Positions 8,606 to 17,319 of a stretch of DNA of 64,000 nucleotides are shown piece after piece. Position 1 is the first letter of the stretch. Every line of letters begins with the position of its first letter. This DNA comes from UBA5603 sp964501315. GTDB lineage: Bacteria > Bacillota_I > Bacilli_A > Izemoplasmatales > Hujiaoplasmataceae. The position numbers and the translations under genes were made by a program. The stretch lies in NCBI GenBank assembly GCA_964501315.1, contig CAZCSO010000004.1:1-64000 (forward strand). Reading direction: 5' to 3'. Under the pieces are notes generated by a model, which saw nothing but the letters and a program-made list of their open reading frames with translations, was not told where the DNA came from and searched no databases.

Positions 8606-8708
8606 AAAACTGCCATTTTTTAAAGTGTACCCCGTATTGTGGACACACAAAAAAACTTTGTGTGAAGCAATGCAGGGTAGATTTTATTTATTGGCAGTTT
8701 TTTTGATA
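8606..8708. repeat. nested palindromic element between convergent genes
   Basis: The outer stem is AAAACTGCCA (8606-8615) with TGGCAGTTTT (8692-8701) and T/A runs, a terminator pattern. Inside, TACCC (8628-8632) pairs with GGGTA (8675-8679) and CACACAAA (8644-8651) with TTTGTGTG (8657-8664), giving a long imperfect hairpin. The inner left arm GTGTACCCCGTATTGTGGAC looks like the end of an IS3-type insertion sequence, so this may be a solo or miniature element. The IS3 resemblance is from memory. Confidence 0.55.
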
Positions 8709-9617
8709 TTAATGGTGATGGTGATGATGGGGCTCATCAATCGAAGCCCCGGGATCACAGTCTACCGTTTCACAGGGCTGAAAACACTCAATCTCAACCG
8801 TCGAATGATGGATTCCAAACGATAACAACGTTTCGTGAATCCATTTTTGAGTATCGGTGACTTTTTCTTTACTTGCGGATGATTCCATTTGAACATGCAT
8901 GGTCAATAGCGTTAATTGTCCTTCAAGGGTCCATATGTGGATATGATGAATGTCTTTTATCAATTCGTGATTTATGAGCGCTTCCCTCAGTTCATTAAGA
9001 TTGATATTTTTAGGTGAGCGTTCAAGAAATATCTCAAAAATGGCTTTCAAGTTACGGTAAACATGAGACAAAATATAAAGTGTAAATCCAATCGATAAAA
9101 TAGGATCCAAAATGGGTACTGTCCAGATCATCATGACAATGCTGGATACAAGTAAAATTGCCCATCCGCCAACATCCTCTAGTAAGTGCAAACTAACCAT
9201 CTTCTCATTCAATGAATGACCTTTGGATGTTTTCAATGCGGCGATTCCATTAATGATGATTCCTAATATCGCAAATCCAAATAACCATGGAACATTAACG
9301 GGTTCAGGGGATAATAGTCTCGGAATGGCTTCTATCACAAGTATGGTTGAGCCAATCAATAAAACCAGCGATGAAATTAAACCACCTAAGAGTGAATAAC
9401 GGGCATAACCATACGTATAATTTTGATCTGGCTTCTTCTTAGATTTTTCATTTAAAAACCATGATAACCCGAGCGATAACGAGTCCCCCAAATCATGAAT
9501 GGCATCGGAAAATAACGCTACGGAATTTGTCAAAAAACCGCCGACAACTTCGATGATAGAAAAGATAAAGTTAAGAAAAAATGCTGTTTTTAATCGATTT
9601 TCTTTCTTATGTTTCAT
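8709..9617 (-). CDS. cation diffusion facilitator family exporter
   Basis: About 302 residues from the ATG at 9617, chosen because GAAGTG lies 6 nt upstream; in-frame ATGs further up have weaker context. Six membrane segments are followed by a cytoplasmic domain. Metal-site residues are visible as DAIHDLGD in the second membrane helix and HLLED in the fifth, the His/Asp pattern of zinc-type CDF exporters, which exchange metal for protons. The protein ends in six consecutive histidines after EP, a natural metal-binding tail. Substrate is probably zinc or a similar divalent ion. Confidence 0.92.
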   Translation of the reverse strand: MKHKKENRLKTAFFLNFIFSIIEVVGGFLTNSVALFSDAIHDLGDSLSLGLSWFLNEKSKKKPDQNYTYGYARYSLLGGLISSLVLLIGSTILVIEAIPRLLSPEPVNVPWLFGFAILGIIINGIAALKTSKGHSLNEKMVSLHLLEDVGGWAILLVSSIVMMIWTVPILDPILSIGFTLYILSHVYRNLKAIFEIFLERSPKNINLNELREALINHELIKDIHHIHIWTLEGQLTLLTMHVQMESSASKEKVTDTQKWIHETLLSFGIHHSTVEIECFQPCETVDCDPGASIDEPHHHHHH

Positions 9618-9702
9618 TTTGTTCACTTCTTTCATCTCTATTTTACTCATAATGACGATATTATGCAACCAAAGCACCTTAGAATGAGAAGGTTGTTATC
9701 GA

Positions 9703-9751
9703 ATAAAAAGAAAACCATCGCCTTAACAATTAAGATATAACAATGGTTTTC
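9703..9751 (-). terminator. intrinsic terminator of the GNAT gene
   Basis: Minus strand: GAAAACCATTG and CGATGGTTTTC form a stem with a ~20-nt loop, followed by TTTTTATTC. Confidence 0.65.
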
Positions 9752-9769
9752 ATTGATTTAATGTTTAAA

Positions 9770-10315
9770 TCAAGAACGTTCAAGAATCGATAACCAAGAA
9801 TCCTTTACAATTCCATACCGTGTTTCACTTTTAACGAGTTTAAGATGGCGAAAACCACATTTTTCTTGCACGCGTTGAGATTGAAGATTGTCAATAAAAT
9901 GTTCACACACAATAAAGTCTAATTGGCAAACTTTAAAAAGATAATCAATCACTAACTTAACGGCTTCAGGTATCAGTCCCATGCCCCAATAATCTTTAGA
10001 GAGTACAAACCCGATTTCTCGTCCCAGTTTTGAATTGTAATCCGGAAGTTCAGCCTCATTGTATTCTTCGATGCCAAGCGAGCCAATGACTTTGTTCTGA
10101 TATTCAATGGCAAATGTTTTTTTATCAGCCATAAAATACGATAAAATTAAGCGACTCGTTTCTATCGTATCATGTGGAAGCCACCCAGCCATTTGGCCAA
10201 CGCCATCAATCTTGGCATACGCATACAAATCCTCTAAATCTGATAATTCCCAGGGCCTCAGCACGAGACGATCGCTAACTAAATGAACATTCGAAATATC
10301 GATGGGTGCATTCAT
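9770..10315 (-). CDS. GNAT N-acetyltransferase, RimJ/RimL type
   Basis: 181 residues. The pattern is that of ribosomal-protein-alanine-type GNATs: SDRLVLRPWELSDLEDL at the N-terminus, IGSLGIEEY in strand 4, the acetyl-CoA loop region EIGFVLSKDYWGMGLIPEA, and NLQSQRVQEKCGFRHL near the end. It transfers an acetyl group from acetyl-CoA to an amine; the acceptor cannot be inferred. It lies 40 nt downstream of a DUF3788 gene on the same strand. Confidence 0.9.
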   Translation of the reverse strand: MNAPIDISNVHLVSDRLVLRPWELSDLEDLYAYAKIDGVGQMAGWLPHDTIETSRLILSYFMADKKTFAIEYQNKVIGSLGIEEYNEAELPDYNSKLGREIGFVLSKDYWGMGLIPEAVKLVIDYLFKVCQLDFIVCEHFIDNLQSQRVQEKCGFRHLKLVKSETRYGIVKDSWLSILERS

Positions 10316-10355
10316 GGTAATCTCCTTATGTTAACTAATGTTATCGTAATTATTA

Positions 10356-10766
10356 TTACGAAAATTTGAGTGTCAAAAGCAGTTTTAAATCATCATTCTG
10401 ACAAGGATCGGATACACGATACTGAATCCATCCGCCATCACTGCAAGGGTAATAATGGTCAATTAGGTTTCTTGCATACTCAGACACGTGTTCTCGAGAC
10501 TGTTGTAGTTGACTTTTAGTCAATCGAAACATGACAGAAAATGAGCCGTTTTCAGGAAACACATTCGCTATCAAGCGATTCTTTTTTTTGTGGGCTACTC
10601 CCCATCCATAGTTGTTCCCATAAGGAAACACAATCTTTGTTTCCAGTCCAAAATGATTGATTAACCACTCGTTAATATCCTGAAATGATTGGGCGTTTTC
10701 TTTGCAAAATGAGCCCATCTCACTCATCGTCGGTAATTCATTCTTAGTGAGCATTCGTTCGTACAT
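10356..10766 (-). CDS. DUF3788 family protein
   Basis: 136 residues, soluble, no signal. The YGNNYGWGVAHKKKNR block, an FSVMFRLTKSQL strand and the SDGGWIQYRV stretch fit the uncharacterised DUF3788 family (small alpha/beta proteins, sometimes called YoxJ-like). A TGA-TAAAAT extended -10 on the minus strand (10846-10838) is a possible promoter. Function unknown; it may be cotranscribed with the following GNAT gene. Confidence 0.8.
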   Translation of the reverse strand: MYERMLTKNELPTMSEMGSFCKENAQSFQDINEWLINHFGLETKIVFPYGNNYGWGVAHKKKNRLIANVFPENGSFSVMFRLTKSQLQQSREHVSEYARNLIDHYYPCSDGGWIQYRVSDPCQNDDLKLLLTLKFS

Positions 10767-10924
10767 CTTGGCCTTCTTCTTATTAAAACGGTGTCATCGT
10801 AATAATATCAATAACTTCATAATATTTAATATTTACTATTTTATCACAATTGGGTAAAAAACGAAATAAAACGAAGAAACAATTCCTATGACCTTGATCT
10901 TAGCTTATTAAATTATCGTTAAAG

Positions 10925-10959
10925 AAAATAAAAAACCGTCGTAGTTAAACTACAAACGG
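10925..10959 (-). terminator. terminator downstream of tRNA-Leu
   Basis: Minus strand: CCGTTTGTAGTTTAACTACG then ACGG followed by TTTTTTATTTT; an interrupted GTAGTT/AACTAC stem with CCGT/ACGG ends. Confidence 0.8.
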
Positions 10960-11000
10960 CTCTCGAAGCATACCTAATATATATCAAACATCAATAAAAA

Positions 11001-11087
11001 TGGTACCAGTGGTCGGACTCGAACCGACACGCTTTTAAGGGCAATGGATTTTGAGTCCATCGTGTCTACCAATTTCACCACACTGGC
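11001..11087 (-). tRNA. tRNA-Leu (CAA)
   Basis: An 87-nt class II tRNA. The acceptor arm GCCAGTG pairs with CACTGGT, and CCA is encoded. The anticodon stem is ATGGA/TCCAT with loop CTCAAAA, giving anticodon CAA (11053-11051), which reads UUG. The long variable arm (TTGCCCTTAAAAGC region) fits leucine, and the T-arm GTCGGTTCGAGTCCGAC is canonical. Confidence 0.97.
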
Positions 11088-11099
11088 ATAGCATAAATT

Positions 11100-11105
11100 A
11101 TTATA
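11100..11105 (-). promoter_or_regulatory. -10 box of tRNA-Leu
   Basis: TATAAT on the minus strand 12 nt upstream of the mature 5' end, preceded by a long T-rich tract. No good -35 was seen. Confidence 0.5.
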
Positions 11106-11201
11106 CACAAAAAAAAGAAAAAAACAAACAAAAATTTTCTGAAACTGCAATATTTTTGTAAACGAACTGCTTATACAAGAATAAACCGATAATATCGAGA
11201 T

Positions 11202-11231
11202 TAAAAAAAGAAACCGTCAATGACTTGACGG
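11202..11231 (-). terminator. terminator of the ABC exporter operon
   Basis: Minus strand: CCGTCAA, loop GTCA, TTGACGG, then TTTCTTTTTTT, just after the stop codon at 11238. Confidence 0.88.
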
Positions 11232-11237
11232 CTTCCA

Positions 11238-13097
11238 TTATGCTTGATGTTTTGATAATTCCAACATTTCTTCGGTATATTGATTGGTATATAGTTTGTA
11301 ATAATGACCTTTTTTGTTAATTAATTCTCGGTGCGTGCCTTCCTCGATAACTTCTCCTTGTTCCAAAACCAAAATTCGGTCACTGGAAACGATGGTCGAC
11401 AAACGATGGGCAACGATAAACGACGTTCTCCCTTTTAAGATACGAGAGATGGCGTTTTGAACGGCTTTTTCCGTTTCGGTATCAACGGAGGAAGTAGCCT
11501 CATCTAATATCAAAATCCGTGGATCAGCCAATATGGCCCGAGCAAAGGAGATTAATTGTTTTTGACCGACCGATAATCTCGATCCGCCTTCTCCGCATTC
11601 GGTCTCATATCCTTTTTCGAATTTCATAATGAACTCATGAGCTTCGACGGCCTTTGCCGCGGCGATGGCTTCTTCATCCGTTGAGCCGATTCGACCGTAC
11701 TTGATGTTATCCATTACCGTGCCACTGAATAAGTGAGGAGTTTGAAGGACGTATCCTAAGTTGGAGTGAAGCCAACCAAGGCTTCGTTCTTTGTAATCGA
11801 CACCATCAATTAATATTTTACCCGATGTCGGTTCATAAAACCGGCATATAAGGTTAACGATGGTGGACTTCCCTGCACCGGTATGTCCGACGAGGGCAAT
11901 GGACTGTCCGGCTTTGACGTCCAAGCTGAAATCGTCGAGTACGGTTTCACCCACATCGTACTTAAAGGTAACGTGGTCAAACTTCACATCGCCTTCTAAT
12001 GGTTCAAAATTCTCGCGTTTGTAATCGAACAATGTCCCATACTTTGCGATAACTTCATCCGTATCGACGATGTCTGCCTTTGTTTCAATTAATGATACAA
12101 TTCTTTCAGCGGAAGCTTGAGCTTGTTGGAAGCGCGCAAACAATGTTGCAATGTTGTTGACCGGTTCGAAAAACTGCCATACGTAACCAGTAAAGAGAAT
12201 CAAGGTACCGATGGATAATCCATATTCACCAATAACCATGCGGCCACCAAAATAGTAAATGACGGCCGTGGCGATAGAAATTAAAAAGATGACGGTTGGA
12301 AAATACAAACCTTGAATGACGGCGGCTCGAATCGATTGTTGACGCATGTCCGATGTCAATCCAACAAAGTCAGCGTAATTGGATTCTTCCAGTACCAATG
12401 TTTTGGTTGTGATAGCACCGGTGATGCCTTCATTAAACGCACCGGTAATTTTGGAATTGACCTTACGAATGGAACGATATGTCTTTAAAATGTAGCGTCT
12501 GAAAACCGTTGAAATCACGATCAATACCGGAACAACGGCAATGGTTAACAAAGCTAATGTGGGATTGATGATGAACATAACGATAACTAAAATAATCATC
12601 ATGAACAAACCCCATGTCAAATCGATAATTCCCCAAGATAAGATGTCACTGAGATTTCGCGAGTCACTAGTCATCCTGGCCATAATCCATCCAACTCGTG
12701 TTTTGTCGTAGTAGGAGAATGGTAATTCTTGAAGATGATGAAAAGCTTTTTGTCGAATATTGAAAGCAAGCTCGGCTTGAACTTTTCCTGCAAAAATAAT
12801 AAACAAATACACCAGCATCGCTTGAACAATCATAAACGCAATATAAATACCGATGAACATCGGAATTTGTGACAAATCTTGTGTTCCTGCTTCGATGTTA
12901 GGTTGGATGATATCATCGATGGCAAATCGCGCAATTAGGGGATATATGACATCAGTACCCGCCAACATCGACATCGCTGAAATACCACCGATAACGTATT
13001 TTTTTAGTGGAGCCATAAATGAGAAAATTTTCTTCCAAACGCCCCAATCCAATTTCTTCGAGTTAAAACTCTCTTCTTCGTATAGTTCATCACTCAT
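11238..13097 (-). CDS. ABC exporter half-transporter, catalytic subunit
   Basis: 619 residues from the ATG at 13097 (GGAGGTG just upstream); an extended reading would run into the previous gene. The six-helix exporter membrane domain occupies ~residues 30-330 and the ATPase domain the rest. Walker A GHTGAGKST, signature LSVGQKQ, Walker B ILILDEAT with the catalytic Glu, and the switch His in AHRLST are all present. It overlaps the partner gene by 8 nt (13090-13097). The pair is a BmrCD/YheHI-like heterodimer; lipid or drug export is likely, but the substrate is unknown. Confidence 0.92.
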   Translation of the reverse strand: MSDELYEEESFNSKKLDWGVWKKIFSFMAPLKKYVIGGISAMSMLAGTDVIYPLIARFAIDDIIQPNIEAGTQDLSQIPMFIGIYIAFMIVQAMLVYLFIIFAGKVQAELAFNIRQKAFHHLQELPFSYYDKTRVGWIMARMTSDSRNLSDILSWGIIDLTWGLFMMIILVIVMFIINPTLALLTIAVVPVLIVISTVFRRYILKTYRSIRKVNSKITGAFNEGITGAITTKTLVLEESNYADFVGLTSDMRQQSIRAAVIQGLYFPTVIFLISIATAVIYYFGGRMVIGEYGLSIGTLILFTGYVWQFFEPVNNIATLFARFQQAQASAERIVSLIETKADIVDTDEVIAKYGTLFDYKRENFEPLEGDVKFDHVTFKYDVGETVLDDFSLDVKAGQSIALVGHTGAGKSTIVNLICRFYEPTSGKILIDGVDYKERSLGWLHSNLGYVLQTPHLFSGTVMDNIKYGRIGSTDEEAIAAAKAVEAHEFIMKFEKGYETECGEGGSRLSVGQKQLISFARAILADPRILILDEATSSVDTETEKAVQNAISRILKGRTSFIVAHRLSTIVSSDRILVLEQGEVIEEGTHRELINKKGHYYKLYTNQYTEEMLELSKHQA

Positions 13098-14946
13098 GGT
13101 GTTCACCTCCTTCAATTTGGAAGTCAATGCGTGATTGAATATCCCAAATCGTCTTATATATGCCATTGAGTTTTAAGAGCTCATCGTGTGAGCCACTCTC
13201 TTTGATTTTGCCTTTGTCCAGGACTAAAATACGATCAGCTTCTTTGGCTGTCGTGATTCGATGGGTAATAATAAGAACCGTTGATTGTTTCCATTCCTTT
13301 TTCAAAGCATTTCGAATTTGCATGTCGGTTTCTGAATCGACCGCCGATAAGGAATCATCGAATACAAGAATCGGTTTTGGTTTCAAAAGCATTCGAGCGA
13401 TGGCCACGCGTTGTTTTTGCCCACCAGACAAGGTCACACCACGCTCGCCGACTAAAGTTTGGTAACCCTTTTCAAAATTGATGATGTCATCATGAACCTT
13501 AGCAATTTTTGCTACTTCTTCGACGCGACCTGATGGTAAGGACCGGTCTGATATCTTGATATTGTCTTCGACTGTTTTTGAAAACAGGAAGGGTTCTTGC
13601 AGAATCAAACCAATATTGTTTCGAAGATGATGCTTGTCGATTTCATGAATATCGACACCATCAATAAGGATGGAACCTTCTTGAAAATCCAATAGCTTGA
13701 TAAGCAAGTTAATCAACGACGATTTTCCAGACCCTGTTCTGCCAATGATGGCGATTGTTTCCCCTTTGTTAATGGTGAAACTCAAGCCTTTAATTTGATG
13801 ATAATTTGAATCTGGAAACTTAAACGAAACCGAATCAAAAACGATTGATCCTTCGATGGTCGGTTTCAAATGTCCGGAGTCCTTGATGTACTCATCTTCT
13901 TGTTCGATAATATGATTTAACCGTCCTACGGCAACTGTCGCTTTTGAAAAATCACCGACGATACGCCCTAATTGACGCATCGGCCAAATGATGTTCCCTG
14001 CAAAAGCAAGGAATGCTGAATAAACCCCCAAACTGATATTGCCTTGAATGGTGTAGATAATTCCCACAACCGCAACAACGCAAAATTGGGCAAAACTAAT
14101 AAAATCGGTGGAACTCCAAAAAATCGCGTGAAGTTTCGTAAGTTTAAAATCGGAATCCGTAAATTTTCGATTTAAACCGTCAAATTTGGTGATTTCGTAT
14201 TTTTCGTTTGCGAACGCTTTTACCACTCGAGCTCCACTAACATTTTCTTGAACATGCGTGGTCATCTTCGACTCATTTTCTTCTATGACGGTAAAATCCT
14301 TTTCGACTCTTCTAAAAAATATGACTGCGATAATTAATAACAACGGTGAAATAACCAAGGAAATCAACATCATGTTAACATTTAATAAATACATTTGAAA
14401 CAGTGAAAAACCCATTAATAGGATTAGACGCAAAATTTCAATGATTTGATCTGAGATAAAATTTTTATAGGTTTCAACATCGGTCGTACACCGTTGAATC
14501 AAATCACCCGTTTCCGAATGACTATGAAAAGAATACGACAAATTTTGAAGTTTTCGATACAATCCATTTCTCAAATTGTATGTAACGCGTTCAGAAAAAA
14601 AAGCGGTGAATGTGCGTCTAAAAAAGATTGCGACGCTTCGAAACAAATCAATTATAACAATTCCAACTGCCGCCAATAACAATTTGTTTAGTTGACTACC
14701 ATGATTAACAATATTAAAAATATAAGCTGGTAATCGAGACCCTTCTTCAAGGTCAAATTCTAAAACATAGTCGACAATGTGTTGTGTAAATAAAGGAATC
14801 AACGTCCGAGCATACGATACGATGACCAAAAACATAAATGATATCAGAAGGAGTGGCCAATAACGGCCCATCCATTTAAACATTAATCTTAATGATTTCA
14901 AAACACTCTTTTTTGGTTTTGAAATGACTTGAGTTTGTGCTTCCAT
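13090..14946 (-). CDS. ABC exporter half-transporter, degenerate-site subunit
   Basis: 618 residues, the same exporter architecture as its downstream partner. Walker A GRTGSGKSS and signature LSGGQKQ are intact, but Walker B reads ILVFDDSLSAVD with Asp where the catalytic Glu is expected. Heterodimeric exporters of the BmrC/TM287 kind show such one-sided degeneracy, so this subunit probably supplies the non-hydrolytic site. GAGGTG precedes ATG. It starts 43 nt after argS with no obvious terminator between, so it may be expressed with argS. Confidence 0.92.
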   Translation of the reverse strand: MEAQTQVISKPKKSVLKSLRLMFKWMGRYWPLLLISFMFLVIVSYARTLIPLFTQHIVDYVLEFDLEEGSRLPAYIFNIVNHGSQLNKLLLAAVGIVIIDLFRSVAIFFRRTFTAFFSERVTYNLRNGLYRKLQNLSYSFHSHSETGDLIQRCTTDVETYKNFISDQIIEILRLILLMGFSLFQMYLLNVNMMLISLVISPLLLIIAVIFFRRVEKDFTVIEENESKMTTHVQENVSGARVVKAFANEKYEITKFDGLNRKFTDSDFKLTKLHAIFWSSTDFISFAQFCVVAVVGIIYTIQGNISLGVYSAFLAFAGNIIWPMRQLGRIVGDFSKATVAVGRLNHIIEQEDEYIKDSGHLKPTIEGSIVFDSVSFKFPDSNYHQIKGLSFTINKGETIAIIGRTGSGKSSLINLLIKLLDFQEGSILIDGVDIHEIDKHHLRNNIGLILQEPFLFSKTVEDNIKISDRSLPSGRVEEVAKIAKVHDDIINFEKGYQTLVGERGVTLSGGQKQRVAIARMLLKPKPILVFDDSLSAVDSETDMQIRNALKKEWKQSTVLIITHRITTAKEADRILVLDKGKIKESGSHDELLKLNGIYKTIWDIQSRIDFQIEGGEHHE

Positions 14947-14989
14947 ACGTTCACCTCGTTTCTCTTATCAGTAGGAAGACAGATTTGTT

Positions 14990-16699
14990 TTACATTTTTT
15001 CGATGGGTTGCATTCCCAATAACGACATGCCATCGTTAAGTAAGGTCCTAACCATGGTAATTAGACATTTTTTCGTGTTTTTTTCGAGTTTGTCTTCGAC
15101 CATGACTTTTTCTTTGCCATAGTAGCTGTTGAACAAACTCGCTAAGTTTAATAAGTATTTCGCCAAAATCGACGGTGAAGATTCCATTGCCGCTTTTTCT
15201 ATCGTCAAGGAATACTGACTGATTAATTTGACCATTTCAAACGCGATATCGGTCGATAAGAACTCAAAATCGATGGGTTCGGATTGATCCCAAGGTTCTT
15301 GATTTAAAATAGAGGCAATTCGAACGGAAGTGTACTGTAAATACGGTCCGGTTTGGCCTTCAAAACGCACCATTTCCTCTAAATTGAATTCAAAATCGTT
15401 AGCACGGTAATTTTTAAGATCATTGAAAATAATTGCGCTAACGCCTATTTTTTCTGCAATAAGCTCTTTTTCTTCTAAATCGGGATTCTTCTCGTTGATG
15501 TAATTTAGACTCAATTGAATGGCTTCGTTTAACACATCGACCAATTTGACGATTTTCCCTTTTCGAGTCGACATCTTCTTGCCATCTTGGAGAACAAGAC
15601 CGAAGTTGATGTGCTCGATTTGATTCGAGAAATCATAACCCATGATATCGATTACTTTTTTTAGTTGTTCAAAATGAAGCTTTTGTTCGTTACCAACTAC
15701 ATACAGACACTTGTCAAAATGATAGGTAGATTTACGATAAAAAACAGCCGCTAAATCACGGGTAATGTACAGTGTCGAGCCGTCCGATTTTTGAATCAAA
15801 GCAGGTGGCAACTCTTCACCTAAGTCGACAATCATTGCTCCTTCATCTTCAACGAGAAGATTTTTTTGAGATAATTCATCGATAACGGGTTGCATTTTAT
15901 CGTTATAAAACGCTTCGCCATTGTACGAGTCAAAATTGACCTTCAGGAGATCATAGACCTGCATGTAGTCTTTTAAAGACTCCTTCCGGAACCAATCCCA
16001 AAGCTGAACGTATTCGGGATTACCCAATTCGAGTTCTTTAAAAATTCGGCGTGCTTCATCATCCATTTCAGGATTGTCTTTTGCCAGTTCGTGGAATTCC
16101 ACATACAATTTTACCAGCTCATTAATCGGATCTTTTTGAATGGTTTCTGGGTTGCCAAAGTGTTGATATGCATAGATGATTTTACCGAATTGCGTGCCAA
16201 AATCACCGAGATGATTAATTCTAACGACTTTATAACCGCATTTTTCTAATAAATTACCTAATGAATGGCCGATGATCGTCGAGCGGAGATGCCCAATCGA
16301 AAATGGCTTCGCAATATTGGGAGACGAGTAGTCGATACAAACGACTTTTCCAGAGCCCATCTGCGATACGCCAAACGTCTGTTGGTTGGCCAAGTAATCG
16401 GAGACGATGGTTTTTGCAATCGTACGTCCGTTTAGTCTCAAATTTAAAAATCCACCCAATAAGACCGATTCAGCGATAAAGGGAGCCCATTTACTTTCGT
16501 GAATAAGGGCAGTCAGTCGACTCGACAAATCGGGAATGGCAACGCCAATGGTCTTGGCAATCAAAAAGAGCGGAATCGATAAATCTCCTTGATCTTTCCG
16601 TTTTGGCGCCTCGATAATCACATTCGTCGCCTGATTATAATCGTTCATCAACGATGTTTCGATAAGGGTTTTCAAACCCGTTTTAATTTGTTCAATCAT
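14990..16699 (-). CDS. argS: arginine-tRNA ligase
   Basis: 569 residues. Start at ATG 16699 behind AAGGAG; a GTG three codons earlier overlaps that site and is rejected. The class I signature is present: SSPNIAKPFSIGHLRSTI holds the HIGH motif and KKMSTRKGKIV the KMSKS-like loop near residue 376. The N-terminal ArgS tRNA-recognition domain and the C-terminal helical anticodon domain are complete. It charges tRNA-Arg. A terminator hairpin with eight Us sits immediately upstream of its ribosome-binding site, leaving no room for a promoter; expression must start inside the Nudix gene or read through. Confidence 0.96.
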   Translation of the reverse strand: MIEQIKTGLKTLIETSLMNDYNQATNVIIEAPKRKDQGDLSIPLFLIAKTIGVAIPDLSSRLTALIHESKWAPFIAESVLLGGFLNLRLNGRTIAKTIVSDYLANQQTFGVSQMGSGKVVCIDYSSPNIAKPFSIGHLRSTIIGHSLGNLLEKCGYKVVRINHLGDFGTQFGKIIYAYQHFGNPETIQKDPINELVKLYVEFHELAKDNPEMDDEARRIFKELELGNPEYVQLWDWFRKESLKDYMQVYDLLKVNFDSYNGEAFYNDKMQPVIDELSQKNLLVEDEGAMIVDLGEELPPALIQKSDGSTLYITRDLAAVFYRKSTYHFDKCLYVVGNEQKLHFEQLKKVIDIMGYDFSNQIEHINFGLVLQDGKKMSTRKGKIVKLVDVLNEAIQLSLNYINEKNPDLEEKELIAEKIGVSAIIFNDLKNYRANDFEFNLEEMVRFEGQTGPYLQYTSVRIASILNQEPWDQSEPIDFEFLSTDIAFEMVKLISQYSLTIEKAAMESSPSILAKYLLNLASLFNSYYGKEKVMVEDKLEKNTKKCLITMVRTLLNDGMSLLGMQPIEKM

Positions 16700-16713
16700 G
16701 ATAATCACTCCTT

Positions 16714-16748
16714 AAAAAAAATAGATTTGGAATCAAAGTCCAAATCTA
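16714..16748 (-). terminator. terminator overlapping the Nudix stop and abutting the argS RBS
   Basis: Minus strand: TAGATTTGGA, loop CTTTGAT, TCCAAATCTA, then TTTTTTTT. The Nudix TGA stop lies in the loop, and AAGGAG for argS begins right after the U-run. Confidence 0.88.
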
Positions 16749-17248
16749 CTCTTAACATACTTTAACATTTCGGTTTGGGTTGTATAGAAGGTTAATTTTG
16801 GATTGTTTTGGCCATTCAAAATCGTCTGATTTTGACGAATTGCCTCATCAACACCTACCCACCTTGGTTTCAAACCCATTTCTTCTTCGTGTTCTTCTAA
16901 ATTTGCAGATACAAATTGAAGTACGTCAACTTGATAGTAATAACTATTAATTTTCAGTACTTTTCCTTTCAAGGATCTTGATTCACGAATTTCTTCGGTA
17001 TAACCGAGGTATTCGATAATCTTGACGGATTTTGCACCCACTTCTTCTAAAAGTTCACGGTATAAAGTATCTAATTTTGACTCATTCAGTGTGATGCCAC
17101 CGCCTGGAGTCCCGTACATTTGGTCTTTTTCAGAAAACATTAATAACACTAAGCCATCTCGGATGATAATCGCTCTAACAGCTTCCCTTGAATCGATTTT
17201 TGGCGTGATTTCCACCAACGTATCAGTCATGACGATTAAAGGTTTCAT
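16733..17248 (-). CDS. Nudix family hydrolase
   Basis: 171 residues. A perfect Nudix box (GX5EX7REUXEEXGU) runs GGITLNE, seven residues, RELLEEVGA. Such enzymes hydrolyse nucleoside diphosphates linked to another group, with metal bound by the box glutamates. AGGAGAG precedes ATG. It has its own TGT-TAAAAT extended -10. Substrate unknown. It precedes argS, with a terminator in between. Confidence 0.93.
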   Translation of the reverse strand: MKPLIVMTDTLVEITPKIDSREAVRAIIIRDGLVLLMFSEKDQMYGTPGGGITLNESKLDTLYRELLEEVGAKSVKIIEYLGYTEEIRESRSLKGKVLKINSYYYQVDVLQFVSANLEEHEEEMGLKPRWVGVDEAIRQNQTILNGQNNPKLTFYTTQTEMLKYVKSRFGL

Positions 17249-17285
17249 GGGATTCTCTCCTTTCTTAGTGGTTCTAATGTCGTAA

Positions 17286-17302
17286 CTATTTTAACATAGT
17301 AA
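17286..17302 (-). promoter_or_regulatory. promoter box of Nudix gene (17-nt copy 1)
   Basis: TTACTATGTTAAAATAG on the minus strand contains a TGn-TAAAAT extended -10, 40 nt before the ATG. The same 17 nt recur upstream of the ABC-F gene at 19190-19206. Confidence 0.6.
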
Positions 17303-17319
17303 TTTAAAAAGAGATAGCC

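Noticed and set aside
9600..9617. CDF gene tail of six histidines as vector or tag contamination
   Set aside because: The tail is in frame at the far end of a native gene, with mixed codons and normal downstream sequence at 8602-8708; no vector sequence is seen.
13098..13166. N-terminal extension of the second ABC subunit
   Set aside because: It would overlap the partner gene by over 70 nt, while GGAGGTG marks the ATG at 13097.
13090..14946. Asp instead of Glu in the Walker B of the first ABC subunit as an inactivating mutation
   Set aside because: One degenerate site is the normal state of heterodimeric exporters of this type, and the partner is intact.
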